From Diaporthe sp. PMI_573 (taxonomy: Eukaryota; Ascomycota; Sordariomycetes; Diaporthales; Diaporthaceae), in the NCBI GenBank assembly GCA_021399435.1, contig JAJTUP010000014.1, forward strand, positions 930,001 to 994,000: 64,000 nt of DNA, read 5' to 3'. Positions 22,296-33,559 of the stretch are shown here, piece by piece (within the stretch, counting starts at the first letter, position 1; each line of letters opens with the position of its first letter). The notes under the pieces are model-generated. The model worked only from the letters and a program-made list of their open reading frames with translations, was not told the DNA's origin and ran no database searches. Both the position numbers and the translations under genes were made by a program.

Positions 22296-23680
22296 ATGGA
22301 CCTCTCGCTCGACCACTTGGACTCGCCAACGCGCAGAGTCGCCCTCGAAATAATGAGACAGGACGCCAAAGAGGCCATGACCGATACGGCCGGACAGAGA
22401 GACCAGCTCGCGTACGACTCCAAGGTCGCTCTCGATACCTACCTGGCCGACCTGGAGGCGGAGACTGTCCTCGCCTCAGACAGGAACATGGCACAAAGCA
22501 TGGTCCAAGCCGTGCACCACGACGAGCGCATCATCGCTGCCGCAATGGCTCAGGAGAACCAAGCCGACACCGACAGGAGGGCGGCTTTGCAGCTCCACGA
22601 GACAGGCCGCCTCCCCAGACCTGCCGAGCCATCGCATCACGACCAAAATTCAACCATTGACGACGAGCGCCGCAACCAGCTTGAAGCCGAGTACAACCTG
22701 CGCCGGCGAGACGACAACGAAGACGATGACCACTCCTACCCGCGACGACCAGCCGAGCTTCGATCGTGCCTGATCTGCGATGACAAAGCCCATTTCAACG
22801 ACCTTGCCCGACTCCCTTGTTCCCATGAGTACTGTCGAGGATGCCTCAAGGATCTTTTCACACTGTGTCTTACAGACGAGACCCTCTATCCGCCGCGTTG
22901 CTGCACGCAAACTATCCCCGAGGCAGAAACCCAGATTCACAATTTTCTGGGAGGTGAACTCCTCGGAAGGTTCCTGGCCAGAAAGCTCGAGATGGAGACT
23001 CCGAACAGGACATACTGCTACAGATCCGACTGCTCTGCGTTCATCCCTCCCCAGGGAATCAAGCGCGATGAAGGGACTTGCCCAAAGTGCGAAAGCAAGA
23101 CCTGTTGCACTTGCAAGGGGGCTGCCCACGAAGGCTCCGATTGTCCGAAAGACGAGTCTGCCCGGCAGCTGTTGGAACTGGCGTCAAAGGAGGGCTGGAA
23201 GAAGTGTTTCCAGTGTGGCAGGATGGTCGAGCTCAGCTACGGCTGTAATCACATTTGTAAGCCGATGTGCCACAGTCCCACGCCTAAAGCCACGAGAACC
23301 TAACCGCTTTGCAATCAACAGCCTGCCGATGCGGCGCTCACTTCTGCTACGTATGTGGCGCGCCCTGGAAAGCCATCGGGGAGCAGGGAAGATGCGGCTG
23401 CCCCATATTCGATGAGAATCTGCTCATGACGCAGGCAAGACAGGAAGCTGTCCAGAACCACCCACAATTCCACCAGCAGCCCCCGGCGAGGCAGGCACAC
23501 ATCGTGCAGCAACAGAGAGAACATATCGTGCAGAACCACGCGTGTCAGCACCGCAGGTGGGTCTTCAGGCCGGGCCACGTCAAGTGCCACGAGTGTAGCG
23601 AGAAGATGCACAGATTCATCTTCATGTGTCGGCAGTGCGACTTTCGCGCCTGCGCTAGGTGCAGGCGCAATCGCTTGTAA
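22296..23680 (+). CDS. RBR-type (RING-IBR-RING2) E3 ubiquitin ligase, copy 2
   Basis: Exons 22296-23256 and 23322-23680, 439 residues. A long helical and charged N-terminus (about 150 residues, Asp/Glu/Arg-rich) precedes RING1 (CLICDDKAHF...CSHEYCRGC...CC). The IBR has CYRSDCSAFIPP, CPKCESKTCCTCKGAAHEGSDC. RING2 reads CFQCGRMVELSYGCNHI, then after the intron SCRCGAHFCYVCGAPW. The catalytic Cys is by position Cys317, with the usual His319. The C-terminus ends in a Cys cluster (CHECSEKMHRFIFMCRQCDF...CARCR), very like copy 1. Both genes have their only intron at the same codon, directly after GCN-x-Ile and in phase 1, which shows common ancestry. The two copies bracket the Gly-rich genes. Confidence 0.9.
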
Positions 23681-24380
23681 TTAGATCGACCGTGCTTCTC
23701 AGCTAGTTTATAGTTTACCTGACAGGCCGAGAAGAGGTCTCGGCCCGGCATACAATAGCTTACTGTATACTCAGAAAAAGGTGGATGGAGGATGTCTGTG
23801 CCTAGGTACAGTATTAGCTAGGACCCACCATAGATGAATACCTAGGGAAATGGTCACTTTGTAATCACATACATTGTTCAAAAATTAAAAGGTCATTGTG
23901 AACCCGCTTTGGCCAACGTATCCTATAGGAGTTTATCCTATAGAAGGTAGCGTAGTAAGAATCTATACTTTTAAATAAAAAGTAGGAGGTTGAGAGTTAG
24001 GAAGCAGGAACTTAACCTGTAGGAGGTGGTCTAAGAAGAGATTATTATATCAGAGATAGGAGACATCTGGATAGAAGATTAAGAGGCGGGAAATTGGGAG
24101 TGGGAGGGTAAGTGGTTAGGAGGTAGGAACTTATAATCCTATCCTAGAGGAGGTTTGGCAGTGAGAACTGCTCATTAAGTACATAGATGCTGTGGCCATG
24201 TAACGAACCCCCGAGAAATGGATGTTGATATCTTAGGCCACTTCCCTGCGTTACCAATTGCTGCTGACATCACCCAAGGTCTGAAGTATTTCTTCCTTCC
24301 GCCTCGTGACATTTATCATCCCGTACCACTACGCTCTATACCTTGGGCCGACCACGACAGTACATTTACACATGATCCAG
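23681..24380. other. Intergenic, AT- and purine-rich decayed sequence
   Basis: No gene. 23780-24190 holds repeated TCCTATAG and GTAGGAGGT-like words and ends with the inverted repeat GGCAGT-gaga-ACTGCT at 24157-24172, which matches 16337-16352. Confidence 0.5.
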
Positions 24381-26744
24381 CTAGGAATCACTTCCCTGGC
24401 CATACAAGGCGAGCATGTCGCCCGCCGCGAACACCTGGCTGATAAACTCATCCGCCTCGCATATGACCCTCACGCTCTGCTCCACACTCGGGGAGCTCGG
24501 GCCCCCGGACACCTGCTGCCAGCTCGTCAGCAGCCTCCGCAGGTGGTCCCCGGCCGTGAGGAGGTCGGGCCCAATGACGCCGCGCAGGGACGGGACCCTC
24601 GAGGCTGCGAGGAGGACGAGCATTGCTCCAGCCATACTGTGCGGTGTTTGTCAGTGATCAAGTCTCAGAATGCAATGATGCAAAGGTGAATGTACTCACG
24701 ACAACGAACAGATCCATGTGTCAACCAGAACGGTGTGCGCATATCCTCGCAGGTTCAGTATGTGCAGCAAGCACGCCTCCAGGCACGCGTGACACCCGCT
24801 GAGAACATCAGGGCTCGGCTTATGCACACTCAGCCCGTCGCCGCCGGAACCACTTCCACTCAGCATCCACATCAGATAGGGCCGGTAGATGACGCTCCGG
24901 CAGGTAAGGTATCGCTGGCGGAGGAACCCGCCCGCCTCGGTCTGGGTGGGTCGGGTGTCGACGGTGAAGCTAAACGCGGCTGGCAGGACGTCGCGCCACT
25001 CGTCAAGTTGGTGGTTGAGCTCGGCGACGACGTAGGGGAACCTCGCGGCGTCGAGGCTCGCACCGGAGCCCCGGGCGTAGAGGAGTTGGTGGACGCGGTT
25101 GAGCAGCCGCCGCATGGAGATACACGCCAAAAAGTACAGCGAGCTCTGCTCCTCGACGGCGGGGCGGCGGTGTGTCGAGTACGCCCCCGGCAGCGGGATG
25201 CTCGACTCGATGCGCGCGATCCCGGACTGCGGCAGGGCGGACAGCTCGGCGAGGTAGTCGCTCTCGAGGACGTAGCACGCCCAGAAGATGCGGCGGATGC
25301 GCTCCGCGTCCTCGGCCGTGTCGCCCGCGGGCGGGTAGGACAGCAGAAGGAGGCACTTTGCCGACGCGGCGTTGATGTACTCCCACGCCTGCAGGGGTCG
25401 TCGCAGCGACGCAAAGTACATGGCCGCGAAGAAGAGGCACTGCGTCGCCGTCGACCCGACGTCCATGTGCACGACGTGGAGGCGCCGGAGGGCGTGGTCA
25501 AAGTACAGGTCGGCCATCTCGCGGCGCTGGGCGCGCTGCTTCAGGTCCTCGTCCGAGAGCGCCGCAGAAGACGAGGCCAGCCCGGCTATGGCCTGGCTCG
25601 CGCAGCCCAGGGCCATGGTCAGGAAGGCCAGGCAGCCCTCGACGCTCTGCTCCTCGGCCACGCCGGCGTTGAAGCATTTCACGGTCAGGCGCACCTTTTC
25701 CAGCTGGTGGCGCGACATGGTGGGGTACCAGAAGTTGACGCCGTGCTGGAAGGCGTCTAGGATGGAGTCCATCTCGTCGTCGGTGACGAAGGGGTACATG
25801 ATTGCCGAGGAGCGCATCTTGATCGGCGGTCGTGACTGCTCCAGCTCGAAGATGGAGACGTAGTCGTTGCGCAGGGAGGGGAACACATCAAAGTGTGGCC
25901 ACTGCAGGACGGACTCGGTGGTGGAGGTGTGCATTGAGTCAAGGACGGCGTTGTCGAAGCCATTTTGGCCGTTCGGCTGCTGGCCATTCTGGCCGTGATG
26001 ACTGTGCTGGCTGTGATGGCTGTGCTTGAAGTCTGGAGGAGGCTGGTGTGCGGTCTCACTTATTGGTGTCCGGGGCGGACATGCCGTACGGTATGCGTGG
26101 GCCTCGGTGACGGGGGATTCTTCGAACAAGGGGCTACCGGACTGAGGACCTGCAGGCTGTGAAAAGAAAGATGGCCGCCGTTCGGAGAGGGGTGAGGCGA
26201 TCTGCCGTCATGTCAGGGGGACTGGTCTCGAGCATAAGAGGAAGTTTGCTGGTGGGAGGCACTGACGACACTGGCGTTCAGGTCATGAAGGAACTTCTCC
26301 ACACGAAGGACTCCTTCCAGGATGAGATCACTCTTGCCTCGTCTAACAAGCTGGTCAGCTTAATGCTATGACTTGGATCACTCCCAGGGAGAGAAATGGA
26401 GCTCACGAGTTGGCTTCGGATCCATAGGTGCAGTCCTGCTCCGAGGCGGCACAGGATGTACACGGATTGTTACCGTCGCATCTGGCAGACGAACACGATC
26501 AGCACCCTGTCCTGCAAAGAAACTCCACCCCAGACGCGTCAGGTCACGTCGCGGCGTGCAGCGGTGAGCCGAACCTTATTTTGCGCGCCCGACAAATGTC
26601 GCACTGTCAAACAGGTCAGCCATTGATGAGCGTGCTATGCAAGACCGAGAGGCATGAACTCACGGCATGGGATGTCCTCAGTCTCTTCCTAGCATGCTGT
26701 TCGGACCGTTCAGATGACGGCGCAAGGTCCTTGTCATCATCCAT
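24381..26744 (-). CDS. Zn2Cys6 transcription factor with fungal_trans domain
   Basis: Six minus-strand exons: 26744-26664, 26603-26575, 26481-26407, 26342-26267, 26156-24700 and 24636-24381, giving 657 residues. The binuclear zinc cluster is split over exons 2 and 3 and joins as CDICRARKIRCDGNNPCTSC with a sixth Cys at residue 54 (Cys28, 31, 38, 44, 47, 54). A linker/coiled-coil (RGKSDLILEGVLRVEKFLHD) follows, then a His/Gln-rich stretch. The PF04082 middle homology region covers about residues 170-480 (FWYPTMSRHQL, LYFDHALRR, RIFWACYVLE). Such proteins bind CGG-type DNA sites. Direct targets are not evident; neighbours are the accessory island on one side and the MetE-like gene on the other. 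The small exons 1-4 are the least certain part, but every junction is in phase. Confidence 0.87.
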
Positions 26745-28138
26745 CGACGCGGCGAGGAGTGACGGGAGAAAATGGCGCAGGAGCGGGAAAAGACGAGGTC
26801 ACGCGACGTCGTGTTGCTCTGGGTCAAGGTATCGACCGATGGGACGGATGGTATGGTTCTGTCTGTCGGTACCTGGTTGCTACAGAATACGAATCTCGGC
26901 CTCGGTAGTGCTCAGCAGCCTCGGATCGACCCGAGGCGGACCGGTAGGCATAGGCGGAGCGAGACGCAGACGCATAGCAGGTCAACAAGTCATGCGAGGC
27001 GCAAGCAAGATGAAGATGCAATGCAGCTGTGGCCGGGCCTGGACCTGGACCTGGACCTGGACCTGCAGAAACAGAGTGGGAGGGAGAGAGGTTGCAGTGG
27101 AGATAAGGAAAGCATAAAAGGGCCTGGGAAGGAAAACCCCCAGAGTCCAAAACCTGGTCGAGCTCTCGTGGCTATGTCCTGCTGCGACTTTTTTATTTTA
27201 AGCGAAAAGAGAAGCTCAATTGGAGTATGACCTCGGAATCCCAGAAAACGCGGGGAAATTGCGGGGGTGGCATGAGGCGTGTCAGGGCATGGAATCCCAA
27301 AAAGGGGCAGCGTCCAGGGGAAAGAGGTTAGGTGTGCCTGCAAGTGTGTGCATGTGTGTGCATGTGAAAGGCATGTAATCCTTGGACGGAATTATATTCT
27401 TTTCCTCATACATACCATCCATTTCATTCATCGCCTCCTTCTGCCTCTGGCAGGCAGGCATCATGTCAGTCTGGTGACGGTCGGAACCATGAATTGCCCC
27501 AAGGTCAATCAATGACTGGGTCGGTTCGCCTTGGTCGCTCCAATATTCAAGGTCCAAGGTCGGTCCAAGCTTTTTTCATCGGTCCTTTTAAGGACGGTCT
27601 GTTTTCGATACCCATGCGCACCAATGGTTTGGTTCCTTCGATGCGACCTGCAAATCTCCCGAGCTGCCACTTCTGGAATAGAGACCTCCACCAGAACCCA
27701 TGATCCCGCCGCATTGCTGCTTTGCCTGCTGCCATGCCTGCTGCCAGATCTCTGGGATCATACGGACAGGCTACCCGTTCATGTGCAACAATCTCGGTCT
27801 TGAGCCCATCTTTGACATTTATTTAGCATTTATTTTATTTAGCACTTGGACATTCTTGAACACCCTCCGTTTCGCTGATGAATAATCGGTACAAGCCACC
27901 CACCCAAAACCAAGATGGAAGTTGAATCCATGGTATCACATTCCCATTGCCTTAACCAACCCGCCCCGGACCAAAATAAACACCGTCACCCCAACCGGGG
28001 CCCATTCTTTCGCTCGCTCGCCCGCCCCATGCACGACCTCTTATGCTGTTGAAATGCCACAACTCCGATTTTTCACCTCCGGTTAAGACGCCACACAGCC
28101 CATTCCCATTTTAACCCCCTGTGAATGCCTGTAAATGC
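26745..28138. other. Intergenic; CCTGGA microsatellite
   Basis: No gene supported in 1.4 kb. At about 27038-27066 there is a short tandem of the hexamer CCTGGA (four to five units), and near 27340-27366 a GTGTGCAT repeat. Long frames across the hexamers are by-products of the repeat. Confidence 0.55.
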
Positions 28139-29458
28139 TTAAGGCTCACCCCAGATCTCGTCAGCAATCTGCCTCACCAGCGCCAGCTTCTTCTTCTCGT
28201 CATCCAGGCTCAGCGGGTATCCGGTCTCGTGGGTGCTGAAGCCGCACTGCGGGCTCACGGCGATCTGCTTGAGGGCCTCCTCCTTGGTCTGGCCCGTGCC
28301 CTCGGCCACGTACTCGGCGGCCTTGTATATGCGCTTCTTCATCTCCTCCTTGTCCTCGAGGTCGCGCAGCTTGGTGCTGATGACCCCCACCACCACGTTG
28401 CGCTCCTTGGGAAGGTACTTGAGCGGCTCGAAGCCGCCCGCCCGCTCCGTGTCGTACTCGAGGTAGAAGGTGTTGACCTTGAGGTCGCGGAACAGCTTGG
28501 ACGCGATGATGTCGTATGCGCCCTCGGCGAAGTGCCGGCCGCCGATGAAGTTGCCCCGGCACAGGTGCACGCCCGTGTGCATGTCGGCCGGGACCTTGGA
28601 GATGCTGTCGTTGTAGAGCGCGATATACGCATCGAGGAGGCCGTCCACCTCGCCGACGTTGTCCTTGTCCTCGGCCCAGCCCTGGCGGAACTTTTGGGAG
28701 CAGAAGTCTGTCTCGCTTGTCAGTTCGGGTCCATCTTGCAGCAAGTGCTACACAGTATGCAGAGAGGTTCGGATGTGCTCGTTTCCGAGAAGTGACAGCT
28801 CGGAGAGATCTGCAGACTCACATGCCAAGCCAGGGTCGTCAAATTGCACGTTCCTCAACCCGGCCTTGTACAGCAGGTCCAGCTCGGCCTGGTACACCTT
28901 GGCGACGTCCTTGAAGTACTCGGCATCGCTCGCATACACGCCCTCCTTCCAGGCCTTGCCCTGCTTGTAGCGCATGTGGAACCACGCGGGCGTGATCATG
29001 GTTAGCTTGATGTCCGCCCACTTCTCCTTGGGCAGGGCGGCCTGGATCAGCTTGAGCTCGTGCAGGTTGCTGTGGCTCTTGGCCGCATTGTGGCTCAGCT
29101 TGGAGCCAGCGATAACACTGTCTCCCGGCATGACCTTACGCTCCTTCTCGATCAGCGAGACTACGTCCGGGTGGTAGAGGCGGAACATGCTGGCGTCGGC
29201 CTCCTGCAGGGCCACGGTGCCCTCGAACTCGTCCCACATCTTGCCCCAGAACCGCGTGCGGTTGTACTCGCCCGACGTCACGGCGCGGAAGCCAAGGTCC
29301 GTCTGGATCTGGACCACCTCCGCCACCGACTTCTTCTCCAGGTCCGGCAGGCCGGCCTCCTCGGGCGTCTTGCCCTGGCGGATGGCCTCGCGGGCATCCA
29401 GGAGGGGCTGAGGCCGGAGAAGCGAGCCCATGTGCTCGGCGCGGAAGGGAGGAGCCAT
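28139..29458 (-). CDS. Cobalamin-independent methionine synthase C-terminal-like (UROD/MetE-like) protein
   Basis: Two minus-strand exons, 29458-28822 and 28707-28139, giving 401 residues. It begins MAPPFRAEHMGSLLRPQPLL, the classic start of short fungal MetE-C-like proteins. Visible features are TSGEYNRTRFW, a TMITPAWFH block, NVQFDDPGLAYF across the splice junction, the metal-binding HLCRGNF region, YLEYDTERAGGFEPL, and the late Cys in VSPQCGFSTHE. Together His, Cys, Glu and Cys match the zinc ligands of MetE. At 401 residues it is half of a full MetE (about 760), so it has no N-terminal domain and should not be called methionine synthase. Such proteins may transfer methyl groups between thiols and other carriers; the substrate here is unknown. 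Confidence 0.88.
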
Positions 29459-31627
29459 ATTGGGTGGAGGGGTCGTGGGTATTAGGTATTTTGGTTAAGG
29501 TGAGTTGGAATAGTGGTTTGCGGGGTGACAGTGCAGAGAGGGGAGCAGTGTTTCACAAGGCAGGTTGGTGTCTTAATTTACTTGTGAGGATTAGAGTTGG
29601 ACCCCAAGACGTCAGTTCTACCATCGTCCAATGTCTGGGTCCGATCCAGCAGATTTCTTTCGGCGCCCGTCCGCCCAACCCACTCTCGAGCAAAGCGGTG
29701 GTCAATAATGATGCCGAGGACGATCGCTAGTGCGGGGAACAGTGGGCATTCAAAGCATCGAGGGGCAACCAGAGCCACTGCGGGCCTATCCCTGCGCCAC
29801 TCAAGCTCCGTCTCACTGGCAGACACTGGGCAGTGGTTGGAGAAACTGGGGAAGCTTTGTTGGGTCCGGACTTGCTGACCTCCTTCTTGCTCATCCGCCC
29901 AATTGCTGACAACGACGCCATTTTTTTTTTGACTGTCAATTGAAAGAGTGATAAGCTCGGTTCCCAAATATTGTGAGAATTTTGCAGACTCGTTCGCCGA
30001 CAGACTTGACCAGTTATAGCCCGGGAGCACGAATCCAATTCGCTGTAATGTAGTACGGTACCCACATCGGATTTAGGGGTCTAATCCCGTCTCCATCTGT
30101 GGAGCGCACTCCGTCGTTATCGGTAATTCTAGACCCTGAAGATACCCAGCTACGCGTATTACGATAAGTAATATTTGACATTACATTGGCTCACAGCAAA
30201 ACTTGCAAAAATAAGTATCTTGATGGCAGGTCGCGGATGTCTTTGTGGAGTAAATCGAGTATCTATATCACACACGCAAAATTTATGATGAGAATCGGAA
30301 CAAACGACTTTGACCTGGTTTCGCCTGGAGCTTATAGAAGGGCTCTTGGGAACTGCGCATTTCCACGACTGGCTTTCCGAAAGAAGGGGTTCCGAATCAG
30401 GATTGTGTCGAGTCATTGATTTTAGGCTCTTGGATAACCTGCGTGCGAGGCTGGTAAAAGGTCTCCCAAGGTCCCCTTCACGTCCTTGAAGGCCTCATCT
30501 GCAAATCCGTGCATGGGTGCTGGGCCCAGCCGGATGGAGTTTGACAAGATAATCAGTTAATTCCATAGTCATTATGTTCGTTCTTGCATGATTGGTATCG
30601 ATGAAGGCTGACACCGAGATTCCAGCAACAAGATCCGCCTGGAAATCCGAGCAGGCACGTCCCATCTTGCATGAATTTTTATAACACGTTTTGCGAAATA
30701 ACGAAAATTCTGGTGTTATTCAAACCTTTTGATCCCAAATTTCACCTGAACTCGTGCCACGTTGATGAGTCAAGGCAACCCTCAAGAGATGTCCGTAGAC
30801 TTGCAGTTGCTCATCTGAAGCCAATCTTTATACTCTGCAGTGGTAGCAAAGAGAAAGTTCCCCACAATCCTTGCTAAGCTTTTGTGCCGTGTCTCAAGAA
30901 GGTTAAAACAAGCCAACCAGTCAGATCATGCGGATTGCCGACCAAGTGCTGGATTTTAAAGACGTCAGTGTACTGCGATAAATTTATGTACACACATGAT
31001 CAGATTCCATGGAGACCAGGACGGCCCGAGGTATGTCGGCCCCATTTGATTCAATTCCAGGCAAAGTGTTTACGCTGAGTATCACCAAGTCCGGAAAGAA
31101 GGTGGGCACGAGGCGCCCCTAATTTTCGCGGTGACGCAGCTTGATTGAACTCCTGCACCCCGTGCGGAGACAATATCCGAGTCAAGTATTGGAAGCCAGC
31201 ATACAGTAGCTGCTGAAAGGTTCCCTGCGCTCGGGAGCTACCGTCCTTTTGGGGCTGGATGGATGTATCTTCGTCCGGGGAACCGATTACCCCTGGGAAA
31301 GATTCCCCACAAAACCCCGTGGGGAATTTCACTAGAGATCAACACGCGGGAGGAGGTGCAAGGAAGTCTGATAAATGTTTTCCCCAGTCGCCATCACGTT
31401 CGTCACGAAATCACCAATTCGTGCCAATGTCGGACCGATCCCCATGTTGTATGTTGCTGAATCGTTTTTCCTTGCAAGAAGGGGGACCTTCGTGTGCCCA
31501 GACTATAAATATGAGGCTAGAGACCTGGGGAGCGGACTTTGTAGGGAGTCCATGCCAGGTCGATGCCACTCTGCTAGAACCTCAACTTTCAGTCGTATAA
31601 TTTGTCCCCCAAGACAGCCAGATCATC
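29459..31627. other. Intergenic, no gene seen
   Basis: About 2.2 kb without a supported gene. A TATAAATA box at 31504-31511, 117 bases before the ATG at 31628, serves the carboxylesterase. Confidence 0.55.
31504..31511 (+). promoter_or_regulatory. TATA box of the carboxylesterase gene
   Basis: TATAAATA, 117 bases upstream of the ATG at 31628. Confidence 0.45.
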
Positions 31628-33310
31628 ATGGCAATCAGCTGGAAATGTGTTGTTTCCATGGTGGTGGCTCACCTGGCTGCCCTCGCTCAGGCCCAGAGTG
31701 ACGCCCCTCTCACGGTTGAGACAACGATCGGCGAAGTGACCGGCTTCATCAACGACACTGCGCCCGCCGTCCGTCAATTTCTTGGTCTTCCCTTTGCAGA
31801 GCCCCCCGTTGGATCCCTCCGGTTCTTGCCTCCTACCCCTTCCAAGGAGACCGGCCCGATCAACGCTACTACCTACGCCCCGGCCTGTAAACAACAACGC
31901 AGCAGCAGCACAAGCCTGTACACAGAAGTCCTCACCCAGTTTCTCATCAACGGGCCTGACTCCGAGGACTGCCTGTACGTTAATGTGTACGCGCCTCTCA
32001 ACCCAGTGAGCGAGAGCCTCCCGGTCTTCATTTACATCCCTGGCGGCGGCTTCACATCCGGCGGCTCGAACTCGCTCTACAAGATTCCCGACAAATGGAT
32101 CCAGCGGACTCAGTCCCACGTCGTCGTCATACTGCAGTACCGAGTCAACGCATTCGGCTTCCCCAACGGCGCCGCAGCACACGAGAACGTCGGCCTCCTG
32201 GACCAGCGCATGGCCGTCGAGTGGACGCGGGATAACGTCGCGGCCTTCGGGGGTGACCCCGAGCGCATGGTCCTCTGGGGCCAGTCTGCTGGCGGAATGT
32301 CCTCGTCCGTGTACAGCTACGGGTACCCGGACGACCCCATCGTGGCCGCCACCATCTCGGATTCGGGAGCCGCGTCGCCGTCGAACCTGGGCCGTCAGCC
32401 TGGGAATTATGCTACCTTCAGCACCCTTGCCGGCCTGGTAGGCTGTGGTGGTCTGACTGGGGATGCTTCTGCGGAGCTCGAGTGTGTGCAGGGAGTAGAT
32501 GCAAATACGCTGCAGGACTTCGTGTCCAACACGTCGAGCCTGAGCTTTGGGCCGGTCCTGGATAATGTCACATCGTTCTCCAACACAACGGATCGCATGG
32601 CGCAGGGCTTGGTGGCCAATATTGTAAGTGCTGCTGGAGAACAGATTCTATGTGGTAGACACTAACAAGTTGACTTTATAGCCGGCCATTCTCGGACACA
32701 ACGCCAACGAAGGTGCATCATCTGGAGTCTTCAACGCGACCTCCGGTCCTTCACAGGCTACTAAGGATGGCTTCCAAGCGGCCATCGGCTGCCCAGTTGT
32801 CAAGGAAGCGAGGTAGGTCGCTGCTAAGATCCTAGCAAGACTACGGCGTGTCTTTTACTGATATCAATATCTCCTAGCAATCGAGCAAGGTTCGGATATC
32901 CCACGTACCGATACTTCTATGAGGGCAACTTCAGCAACATTTCTCCCTTACCCTGGGTTGGTGCTGCACACAGCTGTAAGTAATCAAACTCCATTCATCA
33001 GTCATCTAGCCCGCAGAACGAAATCGTCCAAGCTGACTGACAACCTTTAGCTGAGCTCCCACTCCTCTTCGGAACACACTATGAATACCGCGGAAACTCG
33101 ACCGAGTTTGAGTGGGAGACGAGCTACGGCATGGAAGCACTCTGGCTCTCGTTCGCCTCCAACTCCTCGGCGGATCCTACAGACGGCGTCTCAGTTACGT
33201 GGCCCCAGTACAGTGTGGACACAGATTCTCTGGCTATTTTTGCTGCCAATGATACTTGGGTTCAGCTTTCAGATGGCAGCTTAGGTGCCGGAGTGGTGTG
33301 CTCTTCTTGA
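31628..33310 (+). CDS. Secreted type-B carboxylesterase
   Basis: Four exons: 31628-32623, 32682-32812, 32878-32975 and 33051-33310, 494 residues, in consistent phase. A signal peptide covers about residues 1-22 (VVSMVVAHLAALAQA). PF00135 features are clear: GEVTGF...RQFLGLPFAEPPVG, SEDCLYVNVYAP, the oxyanion loop YIPGGGF, the nucleophile elbow LWGQSAGG (Ser220), the acidic residue in GHNANEGA, and the His in AAHSSELPLLFGT. Several N-glycosylation sites (NATT, NTS, NVT, NTT) fit secretion. Substrates of this broad family include acyl esters, lipids and mycotoxins; none can be chosen from sequence. It stands alone and is convergent with the F-box/ankyrin gene. Confidence 0.9.
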
Positions 33311-33559
33311 TGTGAAGCATTCCGTCGCGATCCCTAGCGATAATACGGCAAATTGATGATACTTTTCACTTGCTGCTGTATGTCAACGATGCAAGTGACG
33401 TCTTAAATATTGAAGCCTCGCACAAACTAACTTATACACAATGCTGCTGCAGACTAAAGGGGCAGCTCAAGGATCTAAGGACGCGCAATGTAGTTTGGCA
33501 CAAATCGATATCCTCGTCATAACTGATACTCCACCTGACCCAATCTCCCAGAAATATCC

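Noticed and set aside
8223..24380. Intact transposon or CRISPR-like array in the accessory island
   Set aside because: No transposase, reverse transcriptase or regular repeat-spacer structure; only AT-rich decayed tracts.
24690..25760. 356-codon plus-strand frame opposite the Zn2Cys6 regulator
   Set aside because: Antisense by-product; the minus-strand frame has the zinc cluster and PF04082 region.
27036..27120. CCTGGA hexamer tandem as a coding repeat
   Set aside because: It produces open frames in several phases on both strands; no flanking coding features.
28139..29458. Full methionine synthase (MetE)
   Set aside because: Only 401 residues; the N-terminal half of MetE is absent, so it is a MetE-C-like protein.
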